The notes under the pieces were generated by a model that saw nothing but the letters and a program-made list of their open reading frames with translations, made no database searches and was not told where the DNA came from. Below are positions 1-5,726 of a stretch of DNA of 6,567 nucleotides, one piece after another. The DNA is taken from assembly GCA_023402175.1 (NCBI GenBank), contig JAEXCN010000080.1, forward strand, positions 1 through 6,567. Reading direction: 5' to 3'. Numbering within the stretch: position 1 is the first letter of the stretch; each line of letters begins with the position of its first letter. Source of the stretch: Pseudomonadota bacterium. GTDB taxonomy: Bacteria > Myxococcota_A > Polyangia > Polyangiales > Polyangiaceae. Position numbers and translations under genes: made by a program.

Positions 1-120
1 GGCCTCGCCGTCGGCGCTCCGATCATGGCGAAGGGCATGCGCGCCACGGATCTCGCGCAGCGTACACACGCCGAGGTCAGCCGCCTCGTGCTCGACGCGC
101 GGGCGATCTCCGGTCCGTAG
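1..120 (+). CDS. C-terminal fragment, possible PlsC-type (lysophospholipid) acyltransferase
   Basis: Reading frame 1 is open from the left edge to the TAG at 118-120 and gives the last 39 residues of a protein whose start lies outside the window. The fragment has a Val-Gly-Ala-Pro-Ile motif followed about ten residues later by a helix ending in Glu-Val-Ser-Arg-Leu-Val. That arrangement resembles the end of PlsC-family 1-acylglycerol-3-phosphate acyltransferases, where a G-x-P-I strand is followed by a helix with regularly spaced leucines. Codon use is G/C-rich at third positions, which supports real coding. The catalytic HX4D motif would be upstream and cannot be seen, so the family call is tentative. 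The coding call is firmer than the function. Confidence 0.45.
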   Translation, partial: GLAVGAPIMAKGMRATDLAQRTHAEVSRLVLDARAISGP

Positions 121-229
121 CCTCCCCCTCTCTCGAGGCACGTCACAGAATGACGACGCCGGCCGACGAGGCTTCGAGTCATCGCGCGAGCGTCGCGAGG
201 TGACCCAAGCTATCGCTGGCCTGGCGCGT

Positions 230-277
230 CCGATGACGGGCGCGCGGGCATCCGATGGGCGCTGGCCGCGCCCGATG
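230..277. repeat. Three spaced CCGATG repeats in the leader of the ARPP-1 lipoprotein gene
   Basis: The hexamer CCGATG occurs at 230-235, 252-257 and 272-277, with start-to-start spacing of 22 and 20 bp, about two helical turns each. The second and third copies extend to CCGATGGG. The last copy runs directly into the ribosome binding site of the lipoprotein gene. The regular spacing is compatible with an operator array, but the hexamer is short and GC-rich, so chance is possible. The rest of the 121-287 gap shows no convincing promoter or terminator. Confidence 0.3.
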
Positions 278-284
278 GGAGGAG
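277..284 (+). promoter_or_regulatory. Ribosome binding site deciding the lipoprotein start
   Basis: The purine run GGGAGGAG lies 3-5 nt before the ATG at 288. It picks this ATG over the in-frame ATG at 255, which would add 11 charged residues in front of the signal peptide and has no Shine-Dalgarno sequence. Confidence 0.7.
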
Positions 285-287
285 TCC

Positions 288-1466
288 ATGCGCTTCGGTG
301 CCCGCTTCGCATTGGTCGTCACGTTCGCCGTGTCGGTGATGGCCTGCAAACGATCCCCTCAGGACGCGGCCTCGAAGCAGGCCCAGGCGCCTTCCGTCGC
401 GGTCGCCGGCGGCGAGACGGCGCCCGTGACGCCGCAGGCACAGACGCCGAACGTGTCGAAGACCACGTTCCCCCGCGGCGACGGCCCTGCCCATGCTGCG
501 CTCGCGATGGACGATCGCACGTTCGGGCCGCCCACCGTGCTCGGCAATCTCGCGATCTATCCGGTCACCTCGAGGGCGCAGGTCGATGTCGGACCGCTCG
601 TCTCCCTCGACGATGCGCTCGCACGAGGCCAGGCCGAGGTCCGCGAGAACGGCGGCGGGACCGTGAACCAGCTCGTCATCGAGAACAAGGGCTCGATCCC
701 GATCTTCGTGCTCGCCGGGACCGTCGTGAAAGGCGGCAACCAGGACCGCCAGATCGGGCAGGACTTCATCATCGAGAGCAAGAAGACGACGCCCGTCGAT
801 GCGTTCTGCGTCGAGCACGGACGCTGGAGCGGGCAGCGGAACGGGCAGGTCACGAGCGGGAAGTTCGACTCGTCGGGCGTCGTCGCGACGTCGAAGGTGC
901 GCGCCGCAGGGCAATACAAGAAGAGCCAGAGCGAAGTCTGGTCGAACGTCTCGTCGACGAATGCCGCGAACAGGAAGAGCTCGTCTTCCGACACCCTGAT
1001 GGCGACGATCGACGACGCAACCATCGTCAAAGAGCGGACGGCGCTCGTTGCCCGGATCGACGGCGCGCTCGCGACGGTGGCACCGCAGGCCGATCTCGTC
1101 GGCGTCGCGTACGCCATCGACGGCGAGGTCCGAGGCGCCCGGTGGTTCGCGCATCACGCCGTCTTCGAGCTCGCCCGGACGAAGGTCGTGGCGAGCATCG
1201 CGCTCGACGCGATCACCGCCAGCGCAGAGGCGAAGAGCGCAGGCCGCCCTGACGTGACGAAGCCGGCACCCTCGCCTGCCTCGGTCGACACCTTCGTGAA
1301 GAACGTCGAGACGCAGGCGATCAAGGAGCAGCGCGACACACCGGCCGCGAACGTGAACGAGTACAAGGAATCGGCCGACGCCTTCGGCTCGAAGACGATG
1401 ATGAAGGGCGCAGCGGGCAAGCCCGGGCCTGCGAAGCCCCTCAGCAACGACTACCTGAAGAAGTGA
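288..1466 (+). CDS. Lipoprotein with ARPP-1-like domain, function unknown
   Basis: The 392-residue product starts with a short signal peptide: basic residues Arg2 and Arg6, a hydrophobic stretch at about 8-17, and a lipobox V-M-A-C with the lipidated cysteine at residue 20. A low-complexity Ala/Pro/Thr/Gln linker (about 25-80) follows. Residues about 85-300 look like the ARPP-1 domain, a family of unknown biochemistry. The supporting motifs are the segment LVSLDDALARGQAEVRE (104-120), a Lys-Gly-Gly-Asn-Gln-Asp-Arg stretch (148-154) and the block FCVEHGRW (173-180), which holds the only cysteine of the mature domain besides the lipid anchor. A polar Ser/Lys-rich stretch (185-235) and a disordered Ala/Pro/Lys-rich tail (315-392) complete it. 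The start at 288 is chosen for its ribosome binding site and because it puts the signal peptide at the N-terminus. The gene is convergent with thiS. Membrane anchoring is well supported, the domain call is from memory of the family pattern, and no enzymatic role can be assigned. Confidence 0.8.
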   Translation: MRFGARFALVVTFAVSVMACKRSPQDAASKQAQAPSVAVAGGETAPVTPQAQTPNVSKTTFPRGDGPAHAALAMDDRTFGPPTVLGNLAIYPVTSRAQVDVGPLVSLDDALARGQAEVRENGGGTVNQLVIENKGSIPIFVLAGTVVKGGNQDRQIGQDFIIESKKTTPVDAFCVEHGRWSGQRNGQVTSGKFDSSGVVATSKVRAAGQYKKSQSEVWSNVSSTNAANRKSSSSDTLMATIDDATIVKERTALVARIDGALATVAPQADLVGVAYAIDGEVRGARWFAHHAVFELARTKVVASIALDAITASAEAKSAGRPDVTKPAPSPASVDTFVKNVETQAIKEQRDTPAANVNEYKESADAFGSKTMMKGAAGKPGPAKPLSNDYLKK

Positions 1467-1485
1467 TCGCCGGAGGAGACGATCA
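1464..1485. terminator. Weak inverted repeat between convergent lipoprotein and thiS genes
   Basis: TGATCG (1464-1469) and CGATCA (1480-1485) form a perfect 6-bp stem around a 10-nt loop. Each arm contains the stop codon of one of the two convergent genes. It could act as a small bidirectional terminator, but the stem is short and no T-run follows on either strand, so the call is weak. Confidence 0.25.
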
Positions 1486-1683
1486 GCCGCCGCCGACGAA
1501 GTGGACGATCTCGATCGCGTCGCCGTCGTTCACGCGTCGCGTGGCGTGCTCGGCTCGGGGCACGATCTCGCGGTTCTGCTCCACGGCGACGGGACCGCCG
1601 CCGAGCCCGAGGTGCTCGACGAGCCCGCGCACAGTGAGGTCGTCCGGCACGTCTTTCTCGGCTCCGTTGATGGTCAGCTTCAT
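1483..1683 (-). CDS. thiS: Sulfur carrier protein ThiS
   Basis: The product is a 66-residue ubiquitin-fold protein, the normal ThiS length. It begins with the beta-strand MKLTINGAEKDV and has the ThiS-type central strand AVEQNREIVPR (33-43). It ends NDGDAIEIVHFVGGG, with the terminal Gly-Gly that ThiF adenylates and that then carries sulfur as a thiocarboxylate to thiazole synthase ThiG in the cytoplasm. This ending fits ThiS better than MoaD. No clear Shine-Dalgarno sequence precedes the ATG at 1683. No other thiamin gene and no recognisable TPP riboswitch lies nearby, so the gene appears to stand alone, head-to-head with the alaX-type gene and sharing an 84-bp intergenic region with it. Confidence 0.93.
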   Translation of the reverse strand: MKLTINGAEKDVPDDLTVRGLVEHLGLGGGPVAVEQNREIVPRAEHATRRVNDGDAIEIVHFVGGG

Positions 1684-1739
1684 GAAAGCGGGCTATGAGA
1701 GGCTCACACCGGCAGCGGCGTCAAGCCAGCCTCGTCGCC

Positions 1740-1758
1740 TGCCCCGATGGATGGGGCA
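1740..1758 (+). promoter_or_regulatory. Leader hairpin just upstream of the AlaX-type start codon
   Basis: TGCCCC (1740-1745) and GGGGCA (1753-1758) form a perfect 6-bp stem with a 7-nt loop, ending 9 nt before the ATG at 1768. The loop holds an earlier in-frame ATG (1747). The G-run in the right arm is the only Shine-Dalgarno-like sequence near the start, so folding could lower translation. No regulator is implied by the sequence. Confidence 0.3.
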
Positions 1759-1767
1759 TCCTTCGCC

Positions 1768-3021
1768 ATGACCGAGAAGCTCTACTGGTCGGATCCCCAC
1801 CTGACGTCGTTCGAAACGGTGACGAGCGCCACGCTCGTCGAGCACGCGGGCAAGCCTGCGCTCGTCCTCGAGCGCACCCTCTTCTACCCCGAGGGCGGTG
1901 GACAGCTCGGCGACTGCGGCACGCTCACTGTCGGCTCCTTCGCGGTGAAGGTCGCCGATACGCAGGTCGACGACGCCGGCACGATCCTCCACGTGCTCGC
2001 CGAGCCCCCGCCCCAGGACCTCACCGCGTCGCTCGGCAAGGAAGTGGGCGTGCGCGGCACGATCGACGCCGTGCGCCGGCGCGATCACATGGCCCAGCAC
2101 ACCGCGCAGCACGCGCTCTCGCGCGCCCTCGCCGACGTCGCCCGCGCCGAGACGGTATCGTCGCGCCTCGGCGCAACGTCGTGCACGATCGACGTCGCCC
2201 GTCCTGGCATCCCGGACTCGGAGCTTCATCGCGCCGAGGACCTCGTCAACGCGCTCGTCGGCAGCGACGTCGAGGTCCGCGCGTTGTACCCCCAGCCGGA
2301 CGAGCTCGCGAAGCTCCCGCTGCGCAAGCAACCGAAGGTCACTGAGGGCGTCGTCCGCGTGATCGACATCGACGGCTTCGACATGACGCCGTGCGGAGGG
2401 ACGCACTGCACGCGCACCGGACAGATCGGGCAAGCGCGGATCGTCGGGCTCGAGAAGTACAAGGGGATGTTGCGCATCACGTTCCACGCAGGGCTCCGCG
2501 CGCTCGCCGACGCGCGTGCGAAGCACGATGCGCTCGCCGCGATCGCCGCCGAGCTCACGTGCGGGATCCCCGATGTGCCCGGAGCCGTCACGAAGCTGCG
2601 TACGTCGCTCAAAGACGCGCGCTCGCAGCTCGAGGCGGCCCGCGCGGAGCTCGCCGAGCTCGTTGCGCGAGCCGCCGTCGAGCGGCTGCCATCCGCCTCC
2701 GCATCGCCCGGACCGATCGTCTTCCCGATGCTCCGCCCGAGCGACGACGTCGGCGCGCTGCGCGTCCTCGCGGGCAAGCTGACCGCCGATCCGCGCGTCG
2801 TCGCGCTCGCAGCGGCCAGCGATCCGGCGACGGGCGAGCTCGTGCTCGTCGTCCAGCGAGGAAGCGGCGCGAAGCTCGATTGCGGCGCGTTCATCCAGGC
2901 CCAAGCGAAGGTGCGCGCCGGACGCGGCGGTGGCCGCCCCGAGCGCGCAGAGGGCCGCTTCCCGCGCGGCACGTCGCTCGAAGTCCTTGCGAGCGCGGCG
3001 CAGGCCGCACTGCAGGACTGA
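1768..3021 (+). CDS. AlaX-type alanyl-tRNA editing protein with DHHA1 domain
   Basis: This 417-residue protein matches the long class of AlaX proteins, which are free-standing relatives of the AlaRS editing half. They hydrolyse Ser- or Gly-mischarged tRNA-Ala in the cytoplasm. Residues 1-90 form the N-terminal barrel with the signature FYPEGGGQLGD (39-49). The editing domain follows, with zinc-site motifs HTAQH (111-115; His111 and His115) and CGGTH (209-213; Cys209 and His213), so all four expected metal ligands are present. Residues about 243-305 are an Ala/Arg/Glu-rich coiled coil like the AlaRS linker. Residues about 315-417 are a DHHA1 domain with the glycine-rich motif GRGGGRPERAEG (385-396), which in AlaRS helps bind the tRNA elbow. 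No aminoacylation domain is present. I chose ATG 1768 over the in-frame ATG 1747 because its MTEKLYWSDP start fits the family and 1747 lies in a hairpin loop. It may share a bidirectional promoter region with thiS. Confidence 0.93.
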   Translation: MTEKLYWSDPHLTSFETVTSATLVEHAGKPALVLERTLFYPEGGGQLGDCGTLTVGSFAVKVADTQVDDAGTILHVLAEPPPQDLTASLGKEVGVRGTIDAVRRRDHMAQHTAQHALSRALADVARAETVSSRLGATSCTIDVARPGIPDSELHRAEDLVNALVGSDVEVRALYPQPDELAKLPLRKQPKVTEGVVRVIDIDGFDMTPCGGTHCTRTGQIGQARIVGLEKYKGMLRITFHAGLRALADARAKHDALAAIAAELTCGIPDVPGAVTKLRTSLKDARSQLEAARAELAELVARAAVERLPSASASPGPIVFPMLRPSDDVGALRVLAGKLTADPRVVALAAASDPATGELVLVVQRGSGAKLDCGAFIQAQAKVRAGRGGGRPERAEGRFPRGTSLEVLASAAQAALQD

Positions 3022-3047
3022 CCGCGCCTCCACGCGTTCGAGCGTCG

Positions 3048-4484
3048 CTACTCGGACGGCGTCTGCGTGCTGTCGACGGCGCCGAGCTCGTCGAGCTTCC
3101 GGTAGATCGTGCGCGTCGAGATCCCGAGCAGCTGCGCCGCGAGGGACTTGTCGCCCTTCGTGTGCTTCAAGGTCTCTTTGATCACGCGGAGCTCGATCTC
3201 CGCGAGCGGAGTGCCGACGGGGAAGTCGAGCGCGCGCGGCGCGGAGCTGGCGCTCTGCACGATCGCCTCGGGAAGATCGTGCTCGGTGAGCGTGTCGCCC
3301 CGCGAGAGGACGACCGCGCGCTCGATGACGTTCTCGAGCTCGCGGACGTTTCCCGGCCAGGCGTAGTCCATCATCCGCTCGAGCGCGGCGCGCGCGACGC
3401 CGAGGCGCGCCTTGCCGTTCTTCTTCGCGTACAGGCCGACGAAGTGATCGACGAGAAGCGGGATGTCCTCGCGACGCGCGCGGAGCGGCGGAGCCGTGAC
3501 GGCGATGACGTTCAACCGGTAATAGAGGTCTTCGCGGAAGCGGCCCGCCTGGACCTCGGCGAGCAGATCACGGTTCGTCGCCGCGACGATGCGGACGTCG
3601 GCCTTGACCGTGTTGCCGCCGAGCGGCTCGTATTCGCCTTCTTGGAGCACGCGAAGGAGCTTCACCTGGACCTGCGGTGAGAGCTCGCCGATCTCGTCGA
3701 GGAAGAGCGTGCCGCCGGCTGCCTTCGCGAAGCGGCCATCCTTCTTCGTGACGGCGCCCGTGAACGCGCCGCGTTCGTGACCGAACAGCTCGCTCTCGAG
3801 GATCGTCTCCGGGATCGCCGCGCAGTTCACCGCGACGAAGGGCCTCTTCGCCCGCGCGCTGCGCTCGTGGATGTACCGCGCGAGCAGCTCCTTGCCCGTG
3901 CCGCTCTCGCCGAGGACGAGCACCGTCGCCATGCTCGGGGCTGCCTGCGTCGCAACTTCGATCACACGCCGCCAGGCGAGCGAGCTGCCGATGATCTCAC
4001 GCTTGGTGAGCATCTTGATCTCGTCCTTGAGCGTGCGGTTCTCCTCGAGGAGCCGGCCTCGCTCGGCCGCCTTCCGGACGCTCTTCACGATCGTCATCCG
4101 CTTCAGCGGCTTTTCGACGAAGTCGTAGGCGCCTTCACGCATCGCGCTCACGGCGACCTCGACGGAGCCGTAAGCCGTCATGAGCACGACCTCCACCTCG
4201 GGCTGCACCTGCTTGATCGCGCGGAGCAGCTCGAGCCCGGTCGTGCCCGGCATCATCAAGTCCGTGAGGACGACGTGCACGCGGTGGCTCCTGACCTGCT
4301 CGAGCGCGTGCTTCGCGTCGTAGGCGACGAGCACGCGCATGCTCTCGCGCTGGAAGATCTTCTCGAGTGACTCGACGTTCGATCGCTCGTCGTCGACGAC
4401 GAGCACGGTCGTCCCCTCCTCGGCGCCGCCTGGCCGCTCCGACTCTGACGACTTGTCCTCCGGCCCTGCCTTTTCGTCAATCAC
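3048..4484 (-). CDS. Sigma-54-dependent response regulator, NtrC family (REC-AAA+-Fis HTH)
   Basis: This 478-residue cytoplasmic transcription activator has all three standard modules. A charged N-terminal extension (1-24) precedes the receiver domain (about 25-140), with acidic pair Asp31/Asp32, phospho-acceptor Asp75 in LTDLMMPG, Thr103 and Lys125. The AAA+ domain (about 163-395) has Walker A GESGTGKE (192-199), the sigma-54 contact loop GAFTGA (239-244), Walker B GGTLFLDE (257-264), a sensor/arginine-finger stretch FREDLYYRLN (316-325) and WPGNVRELEN (376-385). A Fis-type helix-turn-helix lies at about 445-465. All key residues are intact, so it should open sigma-54 promoters after phosphorylation by a histidine kinase. 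None is encoded here. The start is GTG at 4484, because an in-frame TGA (4497-4499) lies just upstream. The GGAAG before it is only 1 nt away, and the start overlaps the stop of a candidate small ORF. Its target genes cannot be told from the window. Confidence 0.96.
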   Translation of the reverse strand: MIDEKAGPEDKSSESERPGGAEEGTTVLVVDDERSNVESLEKIFQRESMRVLVAYDAKHALEQVRSHRVHVVLTDLMMPGTTGLELLRAIKQVQPEVEVVLMTAYGSVEVAVSAMREGAYDFVEKPLKRMTIVKSVRKAAERGRLLEENRTLKDEIKMLTKREIIGSSLAWRRVIEVATQAAPSMATVLVLGESGTGKELLARYIHERSARAKRPFVAVNCAAIPETILESELFGHERGAFTGAVTKKDGRFAKAAGGTLFLDEIGELSPQVQVKLLRVLQEGEYEPLGGNTVKADVRIVAATNRDLLAEVQAGRFREDLYYRLNVIAVTAPPLRARREDIPLLVDHFVGLYAKKNGKARLGVARAALERMMDYAWPGNVRELENVIERAVVLSRGDTLTEHDLPEAIVQSASSAPRALDFPVGTPLAEIELRVIKETLKHTKGDKSLAAQLLGISTRTIYRKLDELGAVDSTQTPSE

Positions 4485-4591
4485 GCTTCCAGTTTGTCAC
4501 CGAGCGACAGTTCGTCAAGGCCGAGCTGCAAGTGCGTGAAAGCACGAAGCGCGCAATGCGCCTGGGCCTGCGTCAGCCAGCTGATGTCCAT
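4481..4591 (-). CDS. Candidate 36-residue small ORF translationally coupled to the sigma-54 regulator
   Basis: An ATG at 4591 opens a 36-residue frame that begins MDISWLTQAQAHC and ends LGDKLEA. Its TGA (4481-4483) overlaps the GTG start of the downstream regulator in a GTGA arrangement typical of translational coupling. The regulator lacks a properly spaced ribosome binding site, which fits re-initiation after this ORF. The peptide would be mostly helical, with two hydrophobic faces and no signal peptide. About 26 of 35 sense codons after the start end in G or C, somewhat below the neighbours. No good Shine-Dalgarno sequence precedes its own ATG. The frame stays open farther upstream with a possible GTG, so the start is uncertain. 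It could be a leader peptide, a small functional protein, or chance. I do not recognise a family. Confidence 0.35.
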   Translation of the reverse strand: MDISWLTQAQAHCALRAFTHLQLGLDELSLGDKLEA

Positions 4592-4606
4592 GGAAGGCCG
4601 GCATTC

Positions 4607-4621
4607 GCGGCGCTCTGCCGC
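4607..4621 (-). other. Small hairpin between the hydrolase gene and the regulator unit
   Basis: GCGGC and GCCGC form a perfect 5-bp GC stem with a 5-nt loop, 45 nt downstream of the hydrolase stop and 16 nt upstream of the candidate small ORF. There is no T-run, so it is a poor intrinsic terminator. It may still mark the boundary between the three-gene operon and the regulator unit. Confidence 0.2.
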
Positions 4622-4665
4622 TCCACCAACCCAACCATTCGGTCGGCCCACCGCCGGCGATCGTT

Positions 4666-5223
4666 TCAGCGCACGAGCTTGGAGACCGTCTTGAACGCCT
4701 CGGTCCCCGCCTTGCCGAGCAGATCGAACGCGACGGTCTCGGTCGTCGTCAGCGTCGCCCCCGCGCGCTCGCAGAGCGACAGGCCGAGCTGACGGTTCTC
4801 CTCACGGCGCGACGTGACCGCGTCGGCGACGACGTGCGTGTCGTATCCGCGCTTCACGAGCTCGCGCGCCGTCTGGAACACACAGACGTGGGCCTCCATC
4901 CCGGCGACCACGACCGAGCGAGGCTCGAGGTCCGAGATCGCGCGCGCGATCGCGAGATCCGAGCACGCATCGAACGTCATCTTCGGCATCGGCGTCACGC
5001 CCGCGGCCTTCAGCTTCTCTGCGAGCGGCGGCACCGTCGGCCCGAGGCCCTTCGGGTACTGCTCGCTCGCGACGACGCGCATCCCGAGCACGTTCGCGGT
5101 CTCGACGAGGATCCCGGCGTTCTTCACCAGCGTCGCGAGAGCGTCCTCCGGCATCGCCGCCGCGAGCTTCTCCTGAACGTCGACGACGAGGATGAGCGTC
5201 GTGTTCGGGTCGAGTCGATCCAT
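4666..5223 (-). CDS. Isochorismatase-family cysteine hydrolase
   Basis: The 185-residue product has the alpha/beta Rossmann-like fold pattern of the isochorismatase/nicotinamidase superfamily. It shows the expected catalytic triad: Asp15 in LVVDVQEKL, Lys81 in PKMTFDAC, and nucleophile Cys114 in AGMEAHVCVFQT. The SEQYPKGLG segment (53-61) and the AVTSRREENR segment (135-144) resemble the YcaC/ISOC1-ISOC2 branch, whose natural substrates are poorly known, rather than true isochorismatase, which is usually fused to an aryl carrier domain. Family members cleave C-N or ether bonds through a cysteine. A cytoplasmic enzyme is expected, as there is no signal peptide. I chose ATG 5223 because an ideal AAGGAGG lies 8 nt upstream. 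An in-frame GTG at 5244 overlaps the preceding gene's stop but would bury the ribosome binding site in the coding region. It is the last gene of a three-gene operon. Confidence 0.92.
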   Translation of the reverse strand: MDRLDPNTTLILVVDVQEKLAAAMPEDALATLVKNAGILVETANVLGMRVVASEQYPKGLGPTVPPLAEKLKAAGVTPMPKMTFDACSDLAIARAISDLEPRSVVVAGMEAHVCVFQTARELVKRGYDTHVVADAVTSRREENRQLGLSLCERAGATLTTTETVAFDLLGKAGTEAFKTVSKLVR

Positions 5224-5231
5224 GGCTGATC

Positions 5232-5238
5232 CCTCCTT
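5232..5238 (-). promoter_or_regulatory. Ribosome binding site of the cysteine hydrolase
   Basis: On the minus strand AAGGAGG sits 8 nt before the ATG at 5223, the strongest Shine-Dalgarno match in the window. It settles the hydrolase start and suggests this gene is translated better than its two upstream operon partners. Confidence 0.8.
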
Positions 5239-5240
5239 CT

Positions 5241-5723
5241 TCACTTCTTCTGCGCGAGGGCCTTCAGGTGAACGCGTGGACGAAAGGATTTCACGAGCGC
5301 CGGGATCTCCATCCGCGGCTCGAAATGGAGGATGGCCCGACCGATCTCGCGATCGTCGTCGTACAAGCTCGCGGACATGGTCGTGAGCGAGCCGATGGCG
5401 TTGTAGACGAAGAAGTCACGCTGACCGCGCAGGTGATACGTCTTGCCGTCGTCGCCCTCGAACGTGAGCGAATACGGCACGCGCTTCTCGTCGAGCAGCT
5501 TCCAAGTGACCGTGCCACGGACCGACCGCCCCGCCCCACCGTTCTCGGCGAGGGACTCGGCCATGATCACGCCGTCGGCATCGATGCGCCGCTCGCGCGC
5601 GAAGCGCCGGAGACCATCGACGCCCAGCCGAAGCGTGATTCGGACGACGCGATCCGAGAGCGGGTCGTCGAAGAGACTGAAGCTCCCCGTCATCGACTCG
5701 GACAGCTCGAATCCGAGCGCCAT
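5241..5723 (-). CDS. Hypothetical beta-rich protein, lipocalin-like module
   Basis: This 160-residue protein has no signal peptide, no membrane segment and no cysteine. It is built of alternating hydrophobic/polar strands: FELSESMTGSFSLFDDP at 5-21, a strand pair around residues 68-90 including VPYSLTFEGDDGKTYHLRG, and a late segment REIGRAILHFEP. The start Glu-Ser-Met-x-Gly, the central Y-x-x-x-F-x-G-D-D-G-x-x-Y-x-L-x-G-Q and the late S-F-R-P resemble a short beta-barrel module that I recall beside or fused to GMC (cholesterol-oxidase-like) oxidoreductases and esterases in myxobacteria. That recollection is tentative. No catalytic residues can be named, and a ligand-binding role would be a guess. 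Its ATG lies 3 nt after the stop of the ferredoxin gene, with AGGG 7 nt upstream. Its stop is 17 nt before the hydrolase start, so it is the middle gene of the operon. Confidence 0.8.
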   Translation of the reverse strand: MALGFELSESMTGSFSLFDDPLSDRVVRITLRLGVDGLRRFARERRIDADGVIMAESLAENGGAGRSVRGTVTWKLLDEKRVPYSLTFEGDDGKTYHLRGQRDFFVYNAIGSLTTMSASLYDDDREIGRAILHFEPRMEIPALVKSFRPRVHLKALAQKK

Positions 5724-5726
5724 CGG

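Noticed and set aside
216..240. Sigma-54 promoter (-24/-12) before the lipoprotein gene
   Set aside because: TGGC-like pieces occur, but no GC element sits at the required 10-nt spacing with a TTGCA-like context.
200..1252. Long Arg-rich open frames overlapping the lipoprotein gene on both strands (for example 200-1252 + and 210-1157 -)
   Set aside because: They are low-complexity Arg/Ala/Gly frames created by high GC and overlap a gene with clear signal peptide, domain motifs and ribosome binding site.
1684..1767. Possible TPP riboswitch before thiS
   Set aside because: The conserved CTGAGA and the ACC-TGATCTGG-type core are absent, and 84 bp shared with a divergent gene is too short.
1693..3033. 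446-residue open frame on the minus strand opposite the AlaX-type gene
   Set aside because: The composition is dominated by Arg, Ala, Glu and Asp with no recognisable motif, while the plus strand carries all AlaX zinc and DHHA1 motifs.
3022..3047. Terminator between the convergent AlaX-type and regulator genes
   Set aside because: Only a 4-bp ACGC/GCGT pairing is present and there is no T-run, too weak to call.
2391..3680. 429-residue plus-strand frame running through the AlaX-type gene end and opposite the regulator
   Set aside because: It spans two real genes on opposite strands and has the Arg-rich composition of a shadow frame.
4570..4640. tRNA-like stretch on the minus strand (GGTTGGTGGAGCGGCAGAGC...)
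   Set aside because: It resembles the first half of a tRNA, but there is no 5' GCTC to pair as a D-stem, no convincing anticodon arm, and no T-arm GTTCGA motif at the right distance.
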